A DNA stretch of 64,000 nucleotides. Origin: Virgibacillus salexigens (GTDB taxonomy: Bacteria; Bacillota; Bacilli; Bacillales; Amphibacillaceae). The notes under the pieces were generated by a model, which searched no databases, was not told where the DNA came from, and was given only the letters and a program-made list of their open reading frames with translations. Where the stretch lies: contig NZ_BNEO01000002.1 of the NCBI RefSeq assembly GCF_014905415.1, forward strand, positions 62,001 through 126,000, written 5' to 3'. Positions 26,717 to 35,257 of the stretch are shown here, piece after piece. How positions within the stretch are numbered: position 1 is the stretch's first letter; every line of letters starts with the position of its first letter. The position numbers were made by a program, and so were the translations under genes.

Positions 26717-26747
26717 AGAAGATACTCTGTAGGGGGAGCATCTTCTT
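26717..26747 (-). terminator. Terminator after the collagen-type protein gene
   Basis: On the minus strand AAGATGCTC pairs with GAGTATCTT (one G-U) around an 8-base loop, followed by CTTTTTT. Confidence 0.75.
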
Positions 26748-26764
26748 TGATTGTAACGATGGAA

Positions 26765-27292
26765 TTAATATCCGGTTGTACCTTCTGGGCCAGTTGGACC
26801 TGGAATATCCGGGTTGCTATCAAAATCTAATAATGCCACATCATCAACCAATATGCTAGAAGATAAAAAGTTACCTGATTGTTTGCTTATTTGAACAATT
26901 GCTTGTGTTGCTGTTTCGGGTACGATATCTGTTGTGTGATAAATTTCTGTCCAATTACTAGATACAGCATTTGGCAAATCGCCTTGGCTGATTTCTACGA
27001 ATAATCCATTCGTAATAACAGCATTATTTTCATCTAGAAAATCAACAACTAACGTGACGCGAGGATTACTTAAAAAACGGGTACTAGACAACGATGCAAG
27101 CAGTTGGAAGTTTTGTCCCGGAGCAACTGGAACGGTTTGGCTAATGCTTGCTGGAGAAGTACCTCCACCCAATTTAGCAGATGCATTTCCGGTGTGAGAA
27201 TAGAACTGAGTAATTGTACTATTCATTATTTCCCAGGACTGAAAATCACCGGTTTCAAATCCCCCATTAAGCAATAAATTATTAACAGTCAA
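26765..27292 (-). CDS. NTTRR-F1-like spore surface protein with minimal collagen tail
   Basis: A 175-residue protein. Residues 1 to about 155 (MTVNNLLLNGGFETGDFQSW, beta-rich, ILVDDVALLDF) resemble the N-terminal domain placed before collagen-like repeats in Bacillus surface proteins (NTTRR-F1 type, a carbohydrate-binding-like fold). The C-terminus IPGPTGPEGTTGY holds only about three G-x-y triplets before the stop, while relatives carry long repeats. It has no signal peptide, in keeping with delivery to the spore surface by the mother cell. Confidence 0.65.
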   Translation of the reverse strand: MTVNNLLLNGGFETGDFQSWEIMNSTITQFYSHTGNASAKLGGGTSPASISQTVPVAPGQNFQLLASLSSTRFLSNPRVTLVVDFLDENNAVITNGLFVEISQGDLPNAVSSNWTEIYHTTDIVPETATQAIVQISKQSGNFLSSSILVDDVALLDFDSNPDIPGPTGPEGTTGY

Positions 27293-27399
27293 TCGTGTTC
27301 CTCCTCTGATAGATTAAATTTTTATTCCCTATACGTTATGCAAATAATTAAACCTTGTTCAGGCACTAGCGCCAGATAACAAGTACATTTTATAGAATT

Positions 27400-28392
27400 T
27401 TAATAGGTTATAATCTCTTGTATCGCTTTTAAAAATTGCTTTGCACGCTCTTCGTTTGTGTGATGTGAATGAATAAACGTATAGCCATTCTCAGTAATTC
27501 GCTGTCTCTCTTGGTCATTTTCTAGATAGTACGCTGTTTTTTCTTCGATATTTTCAACGGTACATGCTACAAAGTTTTCACCATCTTTAAATCCTAAATC
27601 AATAATATCTTTGTTGGACTCAGCTAGTAATAGACTTTTACATGCTGGTGCTTCAAAGAACTTCAGGACGGCAACACCACCAGTCTCGTTCCTACTACCG
27701 CATGTGAAAAAGATTTTCGAACGATTCAGTTCTTTGGCGTATTTTTCATTGACAATCAGTTGATCAGATTGTTTTACGCGATGCCCTGGATGGGGGTGGA
27801 GCACAAAACTAGGTTTATCACGCATTTTTTGAAATACAGCATCTCGAAAGGCATAGCGTCCTTCTGGAGGGATTTTCTTAGGGAGCGTATAGTTGCCTTT
27901 GTTGGACTCATCCATGTAAACTAATCCCATTAATAATGCGTCAATATCCTTTTTTAGCCCCCAATCTTTCATAATTTCTGGATTTATCGCCCATGGCAGC
28001 CATCTGAATTTACCTCGGTAGTGTGGGAATACGTTGAGAAAGGGATGCTTCGTGGCAGAGAATATGAGATCGATTTCGGCCGCTTCGAAGTATTTCATCC
28101 GTTCCTCAGGTTTCCAATGTAAGTCAATGATAAAACAGCCTTTCGGAATCGTGGTCTGGTCTAATCCTTCAATATTTGGGGCTAAACCATAGTTCCATGC
28201 AATATCATAATGAAAAATAAAGTCAGGCGTAACGTCTAACTTTGACATAATATCATTGATATGGCCATCCGTATGCCAATAGTATACATCTGCAAACTGT
28301 TCCAGTGCCTTCACTGTGTCGATCTTTGGCTTATGCTTTGCATAAACCCAAAACGGTTTAATTAACACAAGTATTTTTAATTTTTGATTCAT
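27400..28392 (-). CDS. CgeB-like glycosyltransferase
   Basis: A 330-residue GT-B-type protein. The C-terminal nucleotide-sugar-binding half (FFTCGSRNETGGVAVLKFFE, PACKSLLLAES, LGFKDGENFVACTVENIEE) fits the Glyco_trans_1_2 / CgeB group; CgeB acts in spore outer-layer maturation in B. subtilis. ATG 28392 follows AAAGGAGT at 7 bases; the longer open frame to 28470 overlaps the upstream gene and is rejected. It starts 28 bases after the sugar-nucleotide dehydrogenase stop, so they share an operon. Confidence 0.8.
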   Translation of the reverse strand: MNQKLKILVLIKPFWVYAKHKPKIDTVKALEQFADVYYWHTDGHINDIMSKLDVTPDFIFHYDIAWNYGLAPNIEGLDQTTIPKGCFIIDLHWKPEERMKYFEAAEIDLIFSATKHPFLNVFPHYRGKFRWLPWAINPEIMKDWGLKKDIDALLMGLVYMDESNKGNYTLPKKIPPEGRYAFRDAVFQKMRDKPSFVLHPHPGHRVKQSDQLIVNEKYAKELNRSKIFFTCGSRNETGGVAVLKFFEAPACKSLLLAESNKDIIDLGFKDGENFVACTVENIEEKTAYYLENDQERQRITENGYTFIHSHHTNEERAKQFLKAIQEIITY

Positions 28393-28420
28393 TTGAAAGA
28401 CTCCTTTCCTGTTATTTTGA

Positions 28421-30130
28421 TTAAAGCTTCCAATAGATCCCTTGATTAGCAACCGATGCAGGGAGGACACCTTTGATATCCATCATAATACTTCCCTTAT
28501 TTGTAAGTTTGCTAAAGTCTAGTGTGTGAAATACGGCGTGGGGTACACTGAAGATAATTACATCGGCTGGAGTTAATTGGTTTAATGGAAGGAGGTCCAT
28601 ATCATAATTATTTTTGAATACAACTGGATCAGCTAATGGGTCACATACTTGCATATGAAATTCAAGTGCTAGTAATTGATCAAGGATAGCTAGTGATTTG
28701 GAATTTCTCGTATCAGTAATGTTTTCTTTAAAAGTGATACCTAATAGAATGACGTTCAAATCCTTCAAATTAAATTTATGTTTCACTACTATCTGAAGCA
28801 GCGATTGAACGATATAATCAGGCATTCCCTCATTCACTGTACGGGCATTTGATAGAAACGTGGGATGATAGCCATGTTGCTTTGATTGATAAATAAGATA
28901 GTATGGATCAATACCAATACAGTGACCACCAACTAAACCAGGAGTATAAGGATTAAAATTCCATTTTGTTTTAGCTGCTTTAATTACTTCACTTGTTTCA
29001 ATTCCAAGTTTTCCAAAGATAATAGATAATTCATTCATATAGGCAATATTGATATCACGTTGCGTGTTTTCAACAATTTTAGCTGCTTCAGCAACTTTGA
29101 TACTAGAAGCTTTATAAACAGAAGCATCTAAAATACTGGCATACAAATCATATATTCGATTACACACGTGTTTCGTCTGACCAGCGACTACTTTATTGTT
29201 TGTTTCAAACGTGTGCTTATCATCACCTGGATTTATTCGTTCGGGGGAATAGCCTACAAAAAAATCTATTCCTGACCGCAGACCTGATTCTTTCTCTAGT
29301 ATAGGAACACAGATATCTTCAGTTGTGCCTGGATAGACGGTAGATTCATAGATAATCGTTGTATCCTTCGCTAAATGTTTACCGATTAACCTCGAGGCAC
29401 TCTCAATAAAAGTCAGATCTGGTTCATCGTTCCATGTGATGGGTGTTGGTACAGCAACAATGATATAACGACATGTTTGAAGTGCTGTTCCTTTATCTGT
29501 ATAACAGATATGAGCAGCAGCTAATTGATCACTGGAAAATTGTCCACTGGGATCATGATTACACTGTAAAAGCGCAAGTTTTTCCAGATCTACATCAATA
29601 CCGGTAACGTTGTATTTCTTTGCAAAACCGAGTGCTACCGGAAGTCCAACATACCCAAGACCTACGACAGCTATTTGATCTGAACACTGCAAGTAAGGTG
29701 TAATGTTTTCTTTGACATAGACTTCTTTAGGAGGATGCTCGACATAATGGTCGATCATTCGTTTTAAAGCTTGAAGAATTTCAGCTTGAGATTCATCGAT
29801 TTCCTTATTCCTATTTAATAGATCAAACCAATGATCAGCTAGATAGATGTCGATCATTGACTGATCAGCGTAGTTTGTATTCGGTTGAATATCGTAGCTG
29901 GACAGAGAAGAACGAATAATAAATAGCTGGTTCGATACTGGATGAGTGATAATCACTAATTGCTGCTTCCTATTTCGATCATTAGTAGGAAGAAGTGTGG
30001 AGACAGTTCTTTCTACTTCCGTATCACATTCAATTAATTCAAGGTTTTTCTGACGAAAGAAATAGATGATTTTTCTCTTCATCGGACTATTAGTGCCGAT
30101 GATATAGTGTTTGTTTTTTTTGTCGAACAT
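28421..30130 (-). CDS. UDP-HexNAc 6-dehydrogenase (WecC/WbpA-like) with N-terminal extension
   Basis: A 569-residue nucleotide-sugar dehydrogenase. The Rossmann motif AVVGLGYVGLPVALGFA starts only at about residue 154; the catalytic Cys is in GLVGGHCIGIDPYYL and substrate motif SPERINPGDD is present. The family is usually about 420-440 residues, so about 150 N-terminal residues are extra (HYIIGTNSPMKRK, then LVIITHPVSNQLFIIRSSL) with no domain I recognise. It should oxidise C6 of a UDP-N-acetylhexosamine to a uronate. It heads the minus-strand operon with the CgeB-like gene. Confidence 0.88.
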   Translation of the reverse strand: MFDKKNKHYIIGTNSPMKRKIIYFFRQKNLELIECDTEVERTVSTLLPTNDRNRKQQLVIITHPVSNQLFIIRSSLSSYDIQPNTNYADQSMIDIYLADHWFDLLNRNKEIDESQAEILQALKRMIDHYVEHPPKEVYVKENITPYLQCSDQIAVVGLGYVGLPVALGFAKKYNVTGIDVDLEKLALLQCNHDPSGQFSSDQLAAAHICYTDKGTALQTCRYIIVAVPTPITWNDEPDLTFIESASRLIGKHLAKDTTIIYESTVYPGTTEDICVPILEKESGLRSGIDFFVGYSPERINPGDDKHTFETNNKVVAGQTKHVCNRIYDLYASILDASVYKASSIKVAEAAKIVENTQRDINIAYMNELSIIFGKLGIETSEVIKAAKTKWNFNPYTPGLVGGHCIGIDPYYLIYQSKQHGYHPTFLSNARTVNEGMPDYIVQSLLQIVVKHKFNLKDLNVILLGITFKENITDTRNSKSLAILDQLLALEFHMQVCDPLADPVVFKNNYDMDLLPLNQLTPADVIIFSVPHAVFHTLDFSKLTNKGSIMMDIKGVLPASVANQGIYWKL

Positions 30131-30337
30131 AATCCTTATCCTTTCAGTTGGAATGTATTAATGGTATATGCGTTGCTCTAAAGGGTTGTTCTAGGTTAAT
30201 AGAAAAAAGGCTTCCTTCTATCATGAAGTTGTCTCATCGACAAAAGCATATTTCATCTTGGTTATGGTAGAAGCCGTGTTTGTGGTAAAGAAGGAGCATA
30301 ATCTACTAGGAGCAAAATAAAGAAAAGGAAGATGAAG

Positions 30338-31450
30338 ATGATTCCGATTAGCAACCCTAGAGGACAGTTAGAGCAAATACAAACCGAAATTGAACAGACA
30401 ATAAGAACAGTGATCGAGAGTGGATCCTATGTTATGGGTCCACACGTGGAACGCTTAGAACAAGAATTTGCAAAGAAGATAGGTGTTACAGAGGCAATTG
30501 CTGTTGCCAACGGTACCGATGCGCTTGTACTTACTTTGCAATCTTACGGAATTGGCAGTGGTGACGAAGTTATCACAACACCGTTTAGCTTCTTCGCCAC
30601 GGCAGAAAGTATATCTAGAGTTGGTGCAACTCCAGTTTTTGTAGATGTTGATCCAAAAACCTATACTATTAATCCACAGAAGATAGAAGATAAACTAACT
30701 CCTGCAACGAAAGCAATTATGCCAGTTCACTTATTTGGTCAGCCAGCAGCAATGGATACGATTAATCAAATTGCTAATTACTATGGTTTAATCGTTGTTG
30801 AAGATGCCTGTCAAGCATTTGGAGCAACTAGAGGTGGTCAAATGGTAGGGAGCTTAGGAGATGCTGCCTGTTTTTCGTTTTTTCCTACAAAAAACCTTTC
30901 TACCATAGGGGACGGAGGCATCATTACAACTTCAGATAACAAGATCGCTAAGCGAATTCGTTCCTTACGAATGCATGGAAGTAGCCAGAAATATTTTCAT
31001 GATGAAATTGGTTTTAATAGCAGACTAGATGAGATTCATGCAGCTGTTATTCTAGTATGTTTGAAATATATTGATGGATGGAATAACCGTCGCATCGAAT
31101 TGGCGAAGAAGTATTATCAAACATTAGCACCTCTTACTTGTATGAAACTTCCATATGCAGATAAGAAAGGGGAACATACCTATCATCTATTTTGTATAGC
31201 TTCTTATCAACGAGATAAGTTGAAAGGTTTTCTAGATAAGCAAGGCATCCAAACCGGGGTCTATTATCCATGCTGTATTCACTTACAACGAGCTTACCGA
31301 GAGCATGGGTATCAAGATGGGGATTACCCAATCGCTGAGGCTTTAGCAAACACCTTGCTAGCAATTCCATTGTTTCCTTCCATGACAGAACTTGAGCAAG
31401 ATAGCGTAGTTCATGCCTTAGAAGAATTTGAGGTGGCGCAGTCATGGTAG
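30338..31450 (+). CDS. DegT/DnrJ/EryC1/StrS sugar aminotransferase (WbpE-like)
   Basis: A 370-residue PLP sugar aminotransferase with AIAVANGTDALVLTLQ, TTPFSFFATAESI, VEDACQAFGA and the PLP lysine in FFPTKNLSTIGDGG. It is most like WbpE/WlbC-type enzymes that aminate C3 of a 3-keto-UDP-GlcNAc-uronate. ATG 30338 has better spacing from AAAAGGAAG than the in-frame ATG at 30332. It overlaps the following oxidoreductase by 7 bases. Divergent from the dehydrogenase across a 201-base gap. Confidence 0.88.
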   Translation: MIPISNPRGQLEQIQTEIEQTIRTVIESGSYVMGPHVERLEQEFAKKIGVTEAIAVANGTDALVLTLQSYGIGSGDEVITTPFSFFATAESISRVGATPVFVDVDPKTYTINPQKIEDKLTPATKAIMPVHLFGQPAAMDTINQIANYYGLIVVEDACQAFGATRGGQMVGSLGDAACFSFFPTKNLSTIGDGGIITTSDNKIAKRIRSLRMHGSSQKYFHDEIGFNSRLDEIHAAVILVCLKYIDGWNNRRIELAKKYYQTLAPLTCMKLPYADKKGEHTYHLFCIASYQRDKLKGFLDKQGIQTGVYYPCCIHLQRAYREHGYQDGDYPIAEALANTLLAIPLFPSMTELEQDSVVHALEEFEVAQSW

Positions 31451-32508
31451 GTGTGGGTATCATCGGCTGTGGTTATATTGCCAAAAAACATGTTGCATCC
31501 ATTGCAAACTGCAAAGAGTTAACATTAGCAGCTGTAAGTGATTTGCAAGTCGATCGGATGGAGGAAGTTGCTAAAAGTTATCGACAAAAGCAGTCGAATG
31601 AAGTGGCTCCTATAACAATCTATGAAGATTATCATAACCTTCTTCAAGATTCACGGGTAGAAGTAGTTATTGTTTCGACTATTTCAAGCCTGCATGCCCA
31701 GATTGCTATACAAGCACTGCAGCATAAGAAGCATGTAATTATCGAAAAACCGATTGCACTGTCATTGCAAGAAGTAGAGGAAATGATTAGGTTAGCTGAA
31801 CAAAAAGACCGAAGAATCTTCGTTTGTCATCAACTACGTTATCGTCCTTTCATGCGTAAGTTGAAATCCTTCATCGAGAAGGGGTACTTTGGTGATATCT
31901 ATTTAGGAGTAGCTACATTACGACTTCATCGTTCCCAAGCATATTATGCGTCATCACCTTGGAAGGGCACATGGGATAAAGATGGTGGAATGTTACTAAA
32001 TCAAGGAATTCATATGGTAGATTTATTACTTTGGCTTTTAGGTGATGCTACATCTGTTTATGGGGAGATGATGAATACCAATAAGAATAAAGAAACAGAA
32101 GATATTGCAACAGGAATTCTATCTTTTGAAGGACAATCCAAAGGATTAATTGAAGCGAATACCATTACTAAACCAAGTAACCAAGGTTACTATTTGTCAT
32201 TATTTGGAGAAGAAGGATCTATTATTGTTGGTGGGGAGCATTTCAATGAAATTATTCACTGTTATAGCCAAACCCATCCAGAAGCTATACAAGCGTTAGG
32301 GAATACAACGAATGATAGGAACGAGCATATGTATATGTATCAAGACTTTATTCGAGCGATAAAAAAACAGGAAGATCATTTAATGACTGCCTCTGAAGGA
32401 AAGAAAGCATTGGAAGTTATTTTTGGAATGTACCAGTCAGCGAAAGAAGGTAAACCAGTTCGCTTCCCTTTAAATGATTTTCGCACAGAATGGATGCATG
32501 ATTGGTAA
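31444..32508 (+). CDS. Gfo/Idh/MocA oxidoreductase (WlbA/WbpB-like)
   Basis: A 354-residue oxidoreductase. The Rossmann motif GIIGCGYIAKKHVAS is at the N-terminus and the family catalytic EKP lysine is in VIIEKPIAL. GGMLLNQGIHMVDLL is the substrate loop. In the WbpB/WlbA pathway this enzyme oxidises C3 of UDP-GlcNAc-uronate before transamination by its neighbour. The start overlaps the aminotransferase stop, so the two are coupled. A hairpin follows. Confidence 0.87.
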   Translation: MVGVGIIGCGYIAKKHVASIANCKELTLAAVSDLQVDRMEEVAKSYRQKQSNEVAPITIYEDYHNLLQDSRVEVVIVSTISSLHAQIAIQALQHKKHVIIEKPIALSLQEVEEMIRLAEQKDRRIFVCHQLRYRPFMRKLKSFIEKGYFGDIYLGVATLRLHRSQAYYASSPWKGTWDKDGGMLLNQGIHMVDLLLWLLGDATSVYGEMMNTNKNKETEDIATGILSFEGQSKGLIEANTITKPSNQGYYLSLFGEEGSIIVGGEHFNEIIHCYSQTHPEAIQALGNTTNDRNEHMYMYQDFIRAIKKQEDHLMTASEGKKALEVIFGMYQSAKEGKPVRFPLNDFRTEWMHDW

Positions 32509-32606
32509 CATAAGTGATATGGATAAATTAGTAGAGAAGCGAGTTGCTAGTGTATGATTAATAGATTGGAAACGAATTTGATCAAACAAGAATTTCTACC
32601 ATTTCA

Positions 32607-32642
32607 ACAAGCATCGTATGAATAGGAATCGTCGATGCTTGT
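32607..32642 (+). terminator. Probable terminator of the aminotransferase-oxidoreductase operon
   Basis: ACAAGCATCG and CGATGCTTGT (10 bp perfect) with a 16-base loop, followed by a weak T-rich tract (CCTGTTTC). Confidence 0.65.
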
Positions 32643-32667
32643 CCTGTTTCTCGTAAGAGGAAATGAA

Positions 32668-33216
32668 CTAAATCGTCCTTTGTAAATCTGCTTTTACTAA
32701 TCCAAAAACATCATGGTCTACATAACGGTTATAAAGCCATTCCGCTTTTCGTAATCGGCCTTCTTTCTGAAAACCAAGCCGCTCCGGAATAGCAGCACTT
32801 TTTTTATTCTCTGTTGCTACACGAATTTCTATACGATTCAATTGTAGATGTTGAAAGCAGTAGCTAATAATAGCTTGACAGGATTGGGTAATCAAGCCAT
32901 TTCCCTGATATTGCTCTCCTAACCAATAACCGATGGATGTGGAGCGATTTTCCCAATTAATGGTGTGTAAGCCGATGATTCCAGCCAATTCCCCTTTGTA
33001 CCAGATACCAGCTTGAAATCCATTATTTGCACTAAATTGTTTAAGGGCAGCATCGATAAAAGATAATGTATGTTGTACTGTTTGGGTATAATCAATCCAG
33101 GGTAACCATTTCCGTAAGTGATATCTGGATCTATCTGTCAATATAAATAACGCTTCTGCGTGACGGTGCTCCAATAGTCGTAATTCCGTATCTGGATTCA
33201 GTCGGTGATAAAACAA
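32668..33216 (-). CDS. RimJ/RimL-type GNAT acetyltransferase (YdaF-like)
   Basis: A 182-residue GNAT protein of the ribosomal-protein-serine acetyltransferase group (LRKWLPWIDYTQTVQHTLSF, IGYWLGEQYQGNGLITQSC acetyl-CoA loop, NRIEIRVATENKKSAAIPERLGF). The length matches B. subtilis YdaF (183). A TTG start at 33216 is chosen because AAGGAGG lies 7 bases upstream; the longer frame to 33261 has no binding site. It belongs to another fold and family than WbpD, so it is not an obvious missing step of the sugar pathway. Confidence 0.83.
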   Translation of the reverse strand: MFYHRLNPDTELRLLEHRHAEALFILTDRSRYHLRKWLPWIDYTQTVQHTLSFIDAALKQFSANNGFQAGIWYKGELAGIIGLHTINWENRSTSIGYWLGEQYQGNGLITQSCQAIISYCFQHLQLNRIEIRVATENKKSAAIPERLGFQKEGRLRKAEWLYNRYVDHDVFGLVKADLQRTI

Positions 33217-33285
33217 TAGATACCCTCCTTTTTGGCTATGATATACTTTATAAAATAACAATCTTTATAATATTATTATAATTGA

Positions 33286-34098
33286 ATGATTAATCGTTTC
33301 AATGCCAAGATAAATGAGGTGTCCAAACTGAATCATGCTACCGAAGCTTTGCAGCAATTCAAGTGCTTATGTAAAAACAAGCTCGGGAATAATCTGATTG
33401 GTGTATATTTACACGGATCATTAGCAATGGATTGCTATAATCGAACGTATAGTGATATTGACTTATTAGTTATCATCCATCATAACTTGACATCACATGA
33501 TAAAAGGCAATTCATCAGCGAAATAATTAACATAGAGAACAATCTAGATGTGCGTATCGAAATGAGTATTCTTCTACAGGAATCTTTATTTCCTTTGCAA
33601 TACCCGATCGCATTTGAATTGCATTATTCCAAAGATCATAGAGCTCGTTATCACAGAGACGCTAGCTATTTATGTGAGAATGGCAAAGATGATGATTTAG
33701 CTGCACATATTGTCGTAACACATGAGCGTGGTAAGGCGCTATATGGTGAAGCGATTACCTCAGTTTTCCCTGATATAGATAGAAAAATGTATCTTGCGTC
33801 GATTAGGAATGATGTGGCCGATGCTCCCAATAATATTATTTATTTCCCTGTCTATTATTGCTTAAATTTATGCAGAGTGGATTATTTTATGAAAGAAAAT
33901 AAAGTATCATCTAAAAAAGAAGCAGGTGAATGGGCATTAAAACATCTTCCTGCTCGGCTTCACCATTGTATTGAATTAGCTCTAGATGTATATATTAGTG
34001 AAATAGAATTGGAAACCAAATGGGATCAAAAGCAATTAACCGCATTTGCTAATACTATGTTAGAAGCAATTAATCGTAATATACGTGAAAAAAAATAA
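33286..34098 (+). CDS. Nucleotidyltransferase with DUF4111-like domain (aminoglycoside adenylyltransferase-like)
   Basis: A 270-residue protein. The N-terminal nucleotidyltransferase motif GSLAMDCYN...SDIDLLVI gives the GS and DxD residues; the helical C-terminal half resembles the DUF4111 domain of ANT(9)/ANT(3'')-type streptomycin/spectinomycin adenylyltransferases. Substrate is not established, and drug resistance should not be assumed. Two TATAAT boxes (33266 and 33277) lie just before the ATG and there is no Shine-Dalgarno sequence, so the message may be nearly leaderless. Confidence 0.75.
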   Translation: MINRFNAKINEVSKLNHATEALQQFKCLCKNKLGNNLIGVYLHGSLAMDCYNRTYSDIDLLVIIHHNLTSHDKRQFISEIINIENNLDVRIEMSILLQESLFPLQYPIAFELHYSKDHRARYHRDASYLCENGKDDDLAAHIVVTHERGKALYGEAITSVFPDIDRKMYLASIRNDVADAPNNIIYFPVYYCLNLCRVDYFMKENKVSSKKEAGEWALKHLPARLHHCIELALDVYISEIELETKWDQKQLTAFANTMLEAINRNIREKK

Positions 34099-34125
34099 GC
34101 GGCTGTTTATTGGATTCAGCAGCTT
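34090..34125 (-). terminator. Terminator of the germination receptor operon
   Basis: On the minus strand AAGCTGCTG and CAGCCGCTT (one mismatch) form a stem around an 11-base loop, then ATTTTTTTT. The hairpin begins at the GerC-type stop codon. Confidence 0.75.
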
Positions 34126-35257
34126 ACTCATATACCCCTTCTGTCTCTAAATGAAAATCAACCGTTATCCTGTTTAACTTCTCTTTAGTTAATGAGTAAT
34201 TTTGTAATTGGTCAGGTTTTACCCGATCATGAAATAATTTATTTTTTATGTTGTAGAGGTCGACTCCTTTTTCAACGCCTATTTCATACGTCTCTCGAAT
34301 TTCTTTCTTCATTTGTTGTCGTACTAAGTTCTCAATTTCTTTCATCGGCAGTTGTTCTTCCAAATCGGTAACGGAGCCAGAAGCTTTAAGCTGAATATTA
34401 AATTGAAAATTTTTGTTACCCCGTTTGATTATAAATTTTACAGTAGGTTCTAATATACGTACCGACCCTTTCTTGACATTATCCTCTGTTAGAATATCGA
34501 TTGTCGTGTTATTTGTATCTTCTTGTGTCCATCGCAGTCCAGGAACTTCCTTAAAGGATAACCATTCTTTACTTTTACCGTCGTTTACAGGAAATACACC
34601 ATTTATTTCTAAGGTTTGCTTAGGTTTTATGTCTTCTTTTGATTCTTTCCAACTCTTATCGTTAATTGAAATTGAAGGAAGAATCGCTGTTCCGCCAGGT
34701 TCCTTGTAAATGGAAACAAATTTATGCATTCGAAGCGGCGCGATATATGAGTATTCGTTAAACATATCTAATGGCTTATATAAAATCGTGTATACGGGTG
34801 GTAATTGATAAAATCCAGATAACGACATTATTTCTTCAACTGATTCTTTCGTACCGAACATCCAAGGAGTGTAGCGAAATTGACCATTTTTTCGCAATGA
34901 TTGTTCTGCATCCGTCACTCCTTTTTCTAATATGGCGTCAGAGTAGATAATGGCACCTATATGTGCCCAATTAACAACCTGTTGTGAGGTTCGATATAAA
35001 TTATTGACAGCATCATTAATTGTTTTACCCGTAGCTTTTCCAATATACAAAGGGGTACGCTCAGATGTTTTCCCTGACTCTTGTTTTGCTACATTAGAAA
35101 AGTCTAACATTTGTACATAAATAATATAGTTATCTTCTTGGTAATCAATTCCTAATGTCGTAATATAGTTAACTTCGCTAATTTGTCTTTCATCCCAACA
35201 CCCCGTTAAGATAATAAGCAGAACAATAAGCAATATACATGTTTTCACAAGTCTCAT
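34124..35257 (-). CDS. Ger(x)C family germination lipoprotein
   Basis: A 377-residue lipoprotein of the GerAC/GerBC/GerKC family: signal with lipobox LTGC (Cys20), GCWDERQISEVNYITTLGID near the N-terminus, then the three-domain beta-rich body of this family. It forms the C subunit of a nutrient germinant receptor in the spore inner membrane. Its ATG follows the GerA-type stop directly, so translation is coupled. Third gene of the B-A-C ordered operon. Confidence 0.92.
   Translation of the reverse strand: MRLVKTCILLIVLLIILTGCWDERQISEVNYITTLGIDYQEDNYIIYVQMLDFSNVAKQESGKTSERTPLYIGKATGKTINDAVNNLYRTSQQVVNWAHIGAIIYSDAILEKGVTDAEQSLRKNGQFRYTPWMFGTKESVEEIMSLSGFYQLPPVYTILYKPLDMFNEYSYIAPLRMHKFVSIYKEPGGTAILPSISINDKSWKESKEDIKPKQTLEINGVFPVNDGKSKEWLSFKEVPGLRWTQEDTNNTTIDILTEDNVKKGSVRILEPTVKFIIKRGNKNFQFNIQLKASGSVTDLEEQLPMKEIENLVRQQMKKEIRETYEIGVEKGVDLYNIKNKLFHDRVKPDQLQNYSLTKEKLNRITVDFHLETEGVYE

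Noticed and set aside
30297-30305. Sigma-K promoter for the aminotransferase operon
   Set aside because: The -10-like CATAATCTA has no matching -35 AC at 15-17 bases, so it is mentioned only as weak support.
32668-33216. GNAT gene as the missing acetyltransferase of the diamino-uronate pathway
   Set aside because: Its sequence is RimL/YdaF-type; the known pathway enzyme is a hexapeptide-repeat protein, and the gene is on the opposite strand.
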